Part shown: one piece after another, positions 58,660-64,000 of the stretch
How the letters are laid out: the number at the start of each line of letters is the position of its first letter
How positions within the stretch are numbered: the first letter of the stretch is position 1
Origin: Vibrio sp. J1-1
GTDB lineage: Bacteria > Pseudomonadota > Gammaproteobacteria > Enterobacterales > Vibrionaceae
Length of the DNA: 64,000 nucleotides
Assembly (NCBI RefSeq): GCF_021728395.1
Contig: NZ_JAKKCM010000015.1
Coordinates: forward strand, 1 to 64,000
Direction of reading: 5' to 3'
Program-made: the position numbers and the translations under genes
The notes under the pieces: generated by a model
What the model was told of the DNA's origin: nothing
What the model saw: the letters and a program-made list of their open reading frames with translations, nothing else
Databases searched by the model: none

Positions 58660-59523
58660 TTACTCCTTAGCACTTTTTTCTAGTGAGGTATGACGAATCT
58701 GTACTTTGTGTCCCTTCTTAGCGAAGTACTCACCTATTTTTTGTGTCAGGTACACCGAGCGGTGTTTACCGCCAGTACAACCTATGGCTACAGTGAGGTA
58801 GCTACGGTTGTTTTTCTCGAGCATCGGGAGCCAGTTCTCGATAAAGTTTTCAATTTGCAGCTTCAGTTCGATAACGGATTGGTGCTGTTCTAAAAACACG
58901 GCAACAGGAGCATCTAGTCCCGTAAATGGGCGCAATCCTGGCTCCCAGTGTGGATTAGGTAAAAATCGCACATCAAAGACATAGTCGGCATCGGAAGGTA
59001 GGCCGTATTTGAAACCAAATGATTCAAATACCATCACCAGTCCTTTACTTTCGCGCGCGACAACTCGCATTCGAACCGTTTCACTCAAATCATGAAGCGA
59101 CTGTCCACTACTGTTAAGAACCAAATCTGAATGGGTTTTGAGTGGCCTCAAAATCTCCTTTTCTCGTTCGATGGCTTGATCAAGCGAGAGAGATTCACTG
59201 CCAAGTGACAGGGGATGGATACGACGGGTTTCGCTGTAGCGCTTAAGTAATGTTTCCTTATCGGCATCTAAGAATAGCATGGTCACGTCTAACTCTTGTT
59301 TGAGCCTTTCCAGTGTTCTGGTGAATTCTTTGATCTTTTTAGGAATGTTGCGAATATCGATACTCACCGCAACGTTCTGTTTGCTATCAGCAACGGACTG
59401 AACAAATGCGTCAAGCAAACTGACTGGCAAGTTATCAACACAGTAATAACCTGAATCTTCCAGTACACGCAGTGCAATACTCTTTCCTGCACCTGAATGC
59501 CCGCTAACAACGATTAGTCGCAT
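58660..59523 (-). CDS. rapZ: RNase adapter protein RapZ (YhbJ)
   Basis: Directs RNase E to the sRNA GlmZ and so sets GlmS levels and amino-sugar supply. It has 287 aa with Walker A GHSGAGKS (8-15) at the N-terminus and the C-terminal [17 protein letters not shown]. It lies between ptsN and npr as in E. coli. The glmY/glmZ genes are not in this window. Confidence 0.96.
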   Translation of the reverse strand: MRLIVVSGHSGAGKSIALRVLEDSGYYCVDNLPVSLLDAFVQSVADSKQNVAVSIDIRNIPKKIKEFTRTLERLKQELDVTMLFLDADKETLLKRYSETRRIHPLSLGSESLSLDQAIEREKEILRPLKTHSDLVLNSSGQSLHDLSETVRMRVVARESKGLVMVFESFGFKYGLPSDADYVFDVRFLPNPHWEPGLRPFTGLDAPVAVFLEQHQSVIELKLQIENFIENWLPMLEKNNRSYLTVAIGCTGGKHRSVYLTQKIGEYFAKKGHKVQIRHTSLEKSAKE

Positions 59524-59538
59524 GGTTAGTTGTCCTGC

Positions 59539-59985
59539 TTATTGGTGAATCATGATGTCGTAGAGTTCTTGATCACTTTGAGCATTACGCAATAATTTGA
59601 GTACTTGCTTGTCGCTCAGACGCTCTGCCATAGAGGATAGGGTCTTGAGGTGCTCTTTGCACTGTTCTTCTGGTACAAGGAGTGCAAAAAGTAAATCGAC
59701 AGGACGATTATCAATCGCATCAAATTCAATCGCTTCATCACATTGTAGAAGCACAGCAACGGCTTTATCGCTTGATTGCATTCTTGCGTGCGGGATAGCA
59801 ATACCGTTTCCGATACCAGTACTGCCCATTTTCTCTCTGTTGAGCATGCACTCGAACAGCTCGGTAGAATCTTGGCCGGTATGATCGGCTACAATACGGC
59901 TGATCATCTCAAGGGCTCGTTTTTTACTTGTACAGTGGACTGCACTTTTCGTGCAGTCCAATGACAGTATTTCGCTCAGTTGCAT
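59539..59985 (-). CDS. ptsN: nitrogen-PTS enzyme IIA PtsN
   Basis: A 148-aa EIIA-Ntr protein. The phosphorylated His is H66 in GIAIPHARM. Unphosphorylated PtsN affects potassium transport and sigma-54-linked functions in E. coli. It is about 15 residues shorter than the E. coli protein, with no loss of the core. It lies between hpf and rapZ. Confidence 0.95.
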   Translation of the reverse strand: MQLSEILSLDCTKSAVHCTSKKRALEMISRIVADHTGQDSTELFECMLNREKMGSTGIGNGIAIPHARMQSSDKAVAVLLQCDEAIEFDAIDNRPVDLLFALLVPEEQCKEHLKTLSSMAERLSDKQVLKLLRNAQSDQELYDIMIHQ

Positions 59986-59987
59986 GA

Positions 59988-60275
59988 TTAATGACTGTGT
60001 AGTTTTTCTTTGTGCTTGTTAAGTTGGCGAACCAGTTTATCTACCAGCGAATCGATCGCGGCATACATATTCTCGTCATCAGATGACGCATGGATTTCAC
60101 CTTGATTTACGTGGAGCGTAGCTTCCGCGATTTGAGTTAATTTTTCAACTTTTAGTACAACGTGGACCTGATTTATATGGTCGAAGAATCTTTCGAGCTT
60201 CTGAAACTTAGTTTGAACATAGTCTTGCATTGAATCGGTAAGATCAACGTGATGGCCTTGAATATTGATTTGCAT
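59988..60275 (-). CDS. hpf: short ribosome hibernation promoting factor
   Basis: A 95-aa HPF of the short type (MQINIQGHHVDLTDSMQDYVQ, then SSDDENMYAAIDSLVDKL). It binds the 30S subunit and drives 100S dimer formation in stationary phase. It follows rpoN by 23 bp and ptsN starts 2 bp after it, so all share a transcript. Confidence 0.95.
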   Translation of the reverse strand: MQINIQGHHVDLTDSMQDYVQTKFQKLERFFDHINQVHVVLKVEKLTQIAEATLHVNQGEIHASSDDENMYAAIDSLVDKLVRQLNKHKEKLHSH

Positions 60276-60298
60276 AGACTTTCCTTTTCAGTTAGTGC

Positions 60299-61771
60299 CT
60301 AAAGTAGGCGTTTACGCTGACTTGAAGGGGCGATACCCAAGGATTCTCGATATTTTGCTATCGTACGTCTCGCGACCTGAATCCCTTGGTCAGCCAGAAG
60401 AGTAGCAATCTTACTGTCACTAAGCGGTTTTGCAGTATTCTCTGCCGCGACCAGTTTCTTAATGAGTGCACGAATTGCCGTTGACGAACATTCTCCACCA
60501 TTATCTGTACTAACATGGCTGGAGAAGAAGTACTTCAATTCAAAAATACCACGTGGTGTATGCATGAATTTTTGTGTTGTAACACGAGAAATTGTGGATT
60601 CATGCATTTCGACCGCCAAGGCTACATCATTTAATACCATCGGCTTCATGGCTTCTTCACCATACTCGAAGAAATCTTGCTGATGTTCAACAATACATCT
60701 TGCAACTTTGAGTAGCGTCTCGTTTCTACTCTCTAAGCTCTTAATTAGCCACTTTGCCTCTTGCAAATTGCTACGAATGTACTGGCTATCTGCACTATTG
60801 CCTTTTCCGAGTTGGGCGTACTGTTGATTTACTTTTAGTTTTGGAATGCTATCTGGGTTAATGGAGACCATCCATTTCCCATTATCTTTAAATACGGATA
60901 CGTCAGGAATAACGTATTCGGTGTCATCAGGGGTGATCCGGCTTCCCGGGCGAGGATCCAGTTGCTGAATGAGCTTCAGAACTTCACGCAGATCCGCTTC
61001 TTTTAGTTTGGTCTCTTTGATAACCAGTTTGTAATCACGATTACCGAGATGATCGATGTGATCGGTCAGAATCATTCTGGCTTCTTCAAGCCATGGCGTA
61101 TCTTCAGGGAAGGTCACTAGCTGAAGTAACAGGCACTCTTGTAGATTTCGCGATGCAACACCTAGAGGATCGAACTGTTGAACACGCTTACGTACCGCTT
61201 CTACTTCATCAAGCTCAATATCTTCGTTATCGAAGCTTTCATGAATCTCTTCTGGAGAGAGGGTTAAGTAACCGTATTCGTCAACGGCATCAATAATGGC
61301 CATCGCGATGGTGCGGTCGGTTTCGCTAAAAGGCGTTAAATCCAACTGCCACATCAGGTAGTCGTACAGTGACTCGGTGGTTTCACCTTGATATACCGGC
61401 ATATCATCATCCAGAGCAAGCCCTGTACTGCCAGTATTCGCACTGTAAACATCATCCCAAGTGGTGTCGATTTCAAGCTCTGAGCTGATTTCAGACTTTT
61501 CAATTACATCGGAACTGTCTGGAACGTCAATTTCTGTAGGTTCGTTAGCGCTGTTGCTATTTTCAGATGCATCCAGATCTGATTTATCTTCACCGTTAGC
61601 TAGAGGCTCATCTTGGCCATCTTCAACTTCCAGTAATGGGTTTGAATCCAAAGCTTCCTGAATTTCTTGTTGAAGGTCGAGGGTCGACAACTGCAATAAA
61701 CGTATCGCTTGTTGCAGCTGAGGTGTCATGGCTAACTGCTGACCTAGCTTTAATTGTAATGAAGGTTTCAT
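60299..61771 (-). CDS. rpoN: RNA polymerase sigma-54 factor
   Basis: A 490-aa sigma factor of nitrogen, flagellar and other genes. Region I is Gln/Leu-rich ([18 protein letters not shown], 1-50), region II is acidic and variable (50-130), the core-binding part follows, then a HTH ([17 protein letters not shown]-like stretch) and the RpoN box RRTIAKYRE near residue 470. It lies between lptB and hpf. Confidence 0.97.
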   Translation of the reverse strand: MKPSLQLKLGQQLAMTPQLQQAIRLLQLSTLDLQQEIQEALDSNPLLEVEDGQDEPLANGEDKSDLDASENSNSANEPTEIDVPDSSDVIEKSEISSELEIDTTWDDVYSANTGSTGLALDDDMPVYQGETTESLYDYLMWQLDLTPFSETDRTIAMAIIDAVDEYGYLTLSPEEIHESFDNEDIELDEVEAVRKRVQQFDPLGVASRNLQECLLLQLVTFPEDTPWLEEARMILTDHIDHLGNRDYKLVIKETKLKEADLREVLKLIQQLDPRPGSRITPDDTEYVIPDVSVFKDNGKWMVSINPDSIPKLKVNQQYAQLGKGNSADSQYIRSNLQEAKWLIKSLESRNETLLKVARCIVEHQQDFFEYGEEAMKPMVLNDVALAVEMHESTISRVTTQKFMHTPRGIFELKYFFSSHVSTDNGGECSSTAIRALIKKLVAAENTAKPLSDSKIATLLADQGIQVARRTIAKYRESLGIAPSSQRKRLL

Positions 61772-61821
61772 TCAGTGTTACTTACCTTGTAATGCTCAGA
61801 ATCTTACCGTTCCTAATATAA

Positions 61822-62547
61822 TCATAGACGGAATTGTTCGCCGAGATAAACTTGTTTCACCTGTTCATTGTTGAGAACTTCATCCGGAGTTCCCGATGCA
61901 ATTAGGTGTCCTTGGCTTACGATATAGGCTTTTTCACATACGTCTAGTGTTTCGCGTACGTTATGGTCGGTGATAAGTACACCAAGACCTCTATCGCGCA
62001 GGTGTTCAATAATTTTTTTGATATCGCCAACCGAAATAGGGTCAACACCAGCAAAAGGTTCGTCCAATAAAATAAACTGCGGATTTGCTGCTAAAGCGCG
62101 TGCAATTTCAACCCTACGACGTTCACCACCCGATAGTGCCATGCCCGCACTGGCTCGGATGTGTTGTATGTGGAATTCTTCCAACAAATCTTCTAACTTA
62201 TCCTGGCGTTCTTCTCTGGTCATTTCCTGACGGGTTTCCAGAACAGCCATAATGTTGTCTTCAACAGACAGCTTGCGAAAAATGGATGCTTCCTGTGGAA
62301 GATAGCCAATACCAAGACGAGAACGACTGTGCATTGGCAAGATGCTGATGTCTTGGTTATCGATGGTGATGACGCCCTCATCACGAGGTACTAATCCGAC
62401 AATCATATAGAAGGATGTCGTTTTTCCTGCACCGTTAGGACCTAGTAGGCCGACAATCTGACCAGATTCCACTTCTAAGCTGACATCGGTAACAACCTTG
62501 CGCTTTTTGTAGCTTTTCGCCAGGTTCTTCGCACTCAGTACCGCCAT
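61822..62547 (-). CDS. lptB: LPS export ABC ATPase LptB
   Basis: A 241-aa ABC ATPase that powers LPS extraction with LptFG. Walker A GPNGAGKT (36-43), signature LSGGERRR, Walker [13 protein letters not shown], and H-loop in [10 protein letters not shown]. It starts 1 base after the lptA stop; rpoN follows 50 bp on. Confidence 0.97.
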   Translation of the reverse strand: MAVLSAKNLAKSYKKRKVVTDVSLEVESGQIVGLLGPNGAGKTTSFYMIVGLVPRDEGVITIDNQDISILPMHSRSRLGIGYLPQEASIFRKLSVEDNIMAVLETRQEMTREERQDKLEDLLEEFHIQHIRASAGMALSGGERRRVEIARALAANPQFILLDEPFAGVDPISVGDIKKIIEHLRDRGLGVLITDHNVRETLDVCEKAYIVSQGHLIASGTPDEVLNNEQVKQVYLGEQFRL

Positions 62548-62548
62548 A

Positions 62549-63043
62549 TTATTTCTCTAGCTGATTAGGTTGCAAAATAGTCGTGACGCGCTCGTTTTCA
62601 GAGCTGTCTGCCACCAGTTTTTGTTGACCGATTTGGTAACGGATAGTGGAGCCCTTTATGGTGTTACCGTCTTGGGCTAGCTGAGCGTGACCTTTCATGG
62701 TTAATTCGTCAGTCGATATGCGGTAATCCAGCTCTGTCGCTTGACCACTCAATGTTTTACCGTCGTCCATCAGCTGTGAGAACGTCGCTGGTTGGCCAAA
62801 TGCCTGAATTTGATTAATCGTTTCTGTTTTAGGATCGCGAGTCACTACGATCTTATCAGCATCGATATTGATGCTACCTTGCTTAAGAGATACATCACCA
62901 CTGAAAATTACCTGGTTACTCTTCATGTCCACCTGTTGGGTGTCAGAGTTTATGTAAACCGGCTGCTGAGTATCCGACTTAAGTGCCAGCGCATGAGGCG
63001 CTGCCAAAATCAGGGCTAGTAGGCTAAGGTGTAACGGTTTCAT
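62549..63043 (-). CDS. lptA: periplasmic LPS transport protein LptA
   Basis: A 164-aa periplasmic protein forming the bridge that carries LPS. The signal peptide runs through [20 protein letters not shown], followed by the OstA/LptA beta-jellyroll ([20 protein letters not shown]). It overlaps lptC by 20 bases. Confidence 0.95.
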   Translation of the reverse strand: MKPLHLSLLALILAAPHALALKSDTQQPVYINSDTQQVDMKSNQVIFSGDVSLKQGSINIDADKIVVTRDPKTETINQIQAFGQPATFSQLMDDGKTLSGQATELDYRISTDELTMKGHAQLAQDGNTIKGSTIRYQIGQQKLVADSSENERVTTILQPNQLEK

Positions 63044-63587
63044 ATCGACCTTGAACGTTATCTGTCAGAGTCGCAGTATGCTGTTTCAGGTTCCCTTGCA
63101 TTGCGCCTCCTATAGTTTCAAATTGTGGTCCAACCAACATCACTTGTTGGTCAGCTTTAAAATCACGATTAGTTAGGTTAATCACCAGCTTATCTGTTGC
63201 CATGGTATCAAAACTTGCCCCTTCTAATAGGTTTTGCATTAATACTTTGTCATATAAGGTCAGCGTTTGGTTTTCATCTAACACAGCTCTTGTAGCTGTT
63301 ACCTTCCACTCAACGACACTACCTTCACGGTAAACCATTAATGTCGGGTTGTTAAAAATTGTTTCTCCACTCTTAGCATAATAATCTAAGTCAGAGGAGC
63401 GAATGATGTAACTGCGAACACCATTTTCACCATAGGTGATATTTTCCAGTCCAGTGCCACTGAACATGGGCAGTTCAGTATCTGGTGCGACTTGAATCGT
63501 ATCTGTGCTTTTTGGTGTCACTATATAGTAAGCACACCATGCAATAACGAAAATCAAGAGCAAATAAATAAGGCGAGTAAAACTCAT
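63024..63587 (-). CDS. lptC: LPS export protein LptC
   Basis: A 187-aa bitopic protein: one N-terminal membrane helix (about 4-22, RLIYLLLIFVIAWCAYYIV) and a periplasmic jellyroll that passes LPS from LptB2FG to LptA. The end overlaps lptA by 20 bases. Upstream, only 77 bp separate it from kdsD; the usual kdsC is not there. Confidence 0.94.
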   Translation of the reverse strand: MSFTRLIYLLLIFVIAWCAYYIVTPKSTDTIQVAPDTELPMFSGTGLENITYGENGVRSYIIRSSDLDYYAKSGETIFNNPTLMVYREGSVVEWKVTATRAVLDENQTLTLYDKVLMQNLLEGASFDTMATDKLVINLTNRDFKADQQVMLVGPQFETIGGAMQGNLKQHTATLTDNVQGRYETVTP

Positions 63588-63664
63588 AAATTAGAGGCCT
63601 ATCTTCTAGCTCAGTACGTCCCTGACTATTGCCTTAACCTGTGTGATAAGTGGTTGCGATGAGT

Positions 63665-64000
63665 TTACATCACACCCGCTTTTAGTAAATCATGCATGTT
63701 CAGTGCACCAACAACTTTACCGTTATTACATAAAATCAGCGCGTTGATATTTTTGTTTTGCATGAGATTTAATCCTTCAACCGCCAGCATGTCTGGATGT
63801 GCTGTTGTTGGGCTTTGTGTCATCACCTCGCCAATGGCGGTCGTATGAATATCAATACGTTTATCTAAAGTTCTACGTAAGTCACCGTCAGTGAATATAC
63901 CAAGCATAGCATCGTGCTCATCTACAATGGCGGTCATACCCAGTCCTTTTTCAGAAATCTCCAGAAGTGCGTCGCGAATCAGCGAGTCAGGAGAGACTTT
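63665..64000 (-). CDS. kdsD: D-arabinose 5-phosphate isomerase KdsD, C-terminal part
   Basis: Partial, running off the window end; 111 codons of the C-terminus are visible. They form a pair of CBS domains (GIFTDGDLRRTLDK, then MQNKNINALILCNNGKVVGALNMHDLLKAGVM), matching the E. coli KdsD tail closely. The enzyme interconverts ribulose-5-P and arabinose-5-P for Kdo synthesis. The catalytic SIS domain lies beyond 64000. Confidence 0.93.
   Translation of the reverse strand, partial: KVSPDSLIRDALLEISEKGLGMTAIVDEHDAMLGIFTDGDLRRTLDKRIDIHTTAIGEVMTQSPTTAHPDMLAVEGLNLMQNKNINALILCNNGKVVGALNMHDLLKAGVM

Overview
The window reads as chromosome I of a Vibrio, probably a Harveyi-clade-like species. The evidence is gene order: 5S rRNA/tRNA-Asp, a CPA1 antiporter, metH, lysC, a class V aminotransferase, pglL, uvrA, galU, qstR, ssb, then the complete MSHA type IV pilus locus followed by mreBCD. 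The proteins are close to gammaproteobacterial families throughout. I saw no prophage, integron, CRISPR array, complete insertion sequence or toxin-antitoxin pair. Most of the window is conserved core chromosome.

Layout. 1-870: end of an rRNA operon (5S, tRNA-Asp, terminator), then a gene-free stretch holding a roughly 300-bp MITE-like element with 12-bp perfect terminal inverted repeats. 870-9200: antiporter, metH behind tandem MetJ boxes, lysC behind a lysine riboswitch, and a PLP aminotransferase. 9200-16600: pglL O-oligosaccharyltransferase, uvrA with a LexA box, galU, the competence regulator qstR and ssb. 16770-35270: csrD (mshH) and mshI-J-K-L-M-N-E-G-F, then mshA, a 76-aa prepilin-like gene, and mshC-D-O-P-Q. 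35420-46260: mreBCD, maf, rng, yhdP, nit, tldD. 46330-58140: PIN-PhoH protein, rapA, an NRAMP-like transporter, rluA, a 2-hydroxyacid dehydrogenase, darP, pmbA (partner of tldD) and mgtE. 58380-64000, minus strand: npr, rapZ, ptsN, hpf, rpoN, lptB, lptA, lptC and the 3' end of kdsD.

How the genes work together. The msh genes encode one pilus machine: MshE/MshG drive assembly, MshI/J/K form the inner-membrane platform, MshL is the outer-membrane pore, and MshA plus minor pilins C/D/O/P/Q form the fibre. Control by c-di-GMP is visible in the MshEN motifs of MshE, and a degenerate GGDEF-EAL protein (CsrD) heads the locus. The mre block sets cell shape. The rpoN/PTS-Ntr/lpt block links nitrogen-PTS regulation, hibernation, GlmS control and LPS export.

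The points most worth a second look are these: a headless 76-aa prepilin after mshA together with the absence of mshB from its usual place; a Thr/Ser-rich disulfide loop in MshA in a genome that encodes PglL; the lack of kdsC between kdsD and lptC; an NRAMP-family transporter without the DPGN/MPH metal-site motifs; an 18-bp-arm hairpin between mshQ and mreB; and a 22-codon ORF with a strong Shine-Dalgarno next to mgtE. No clearly new multi-gene system was found; the mini-prepilin is the best candidate for undescribed biology.
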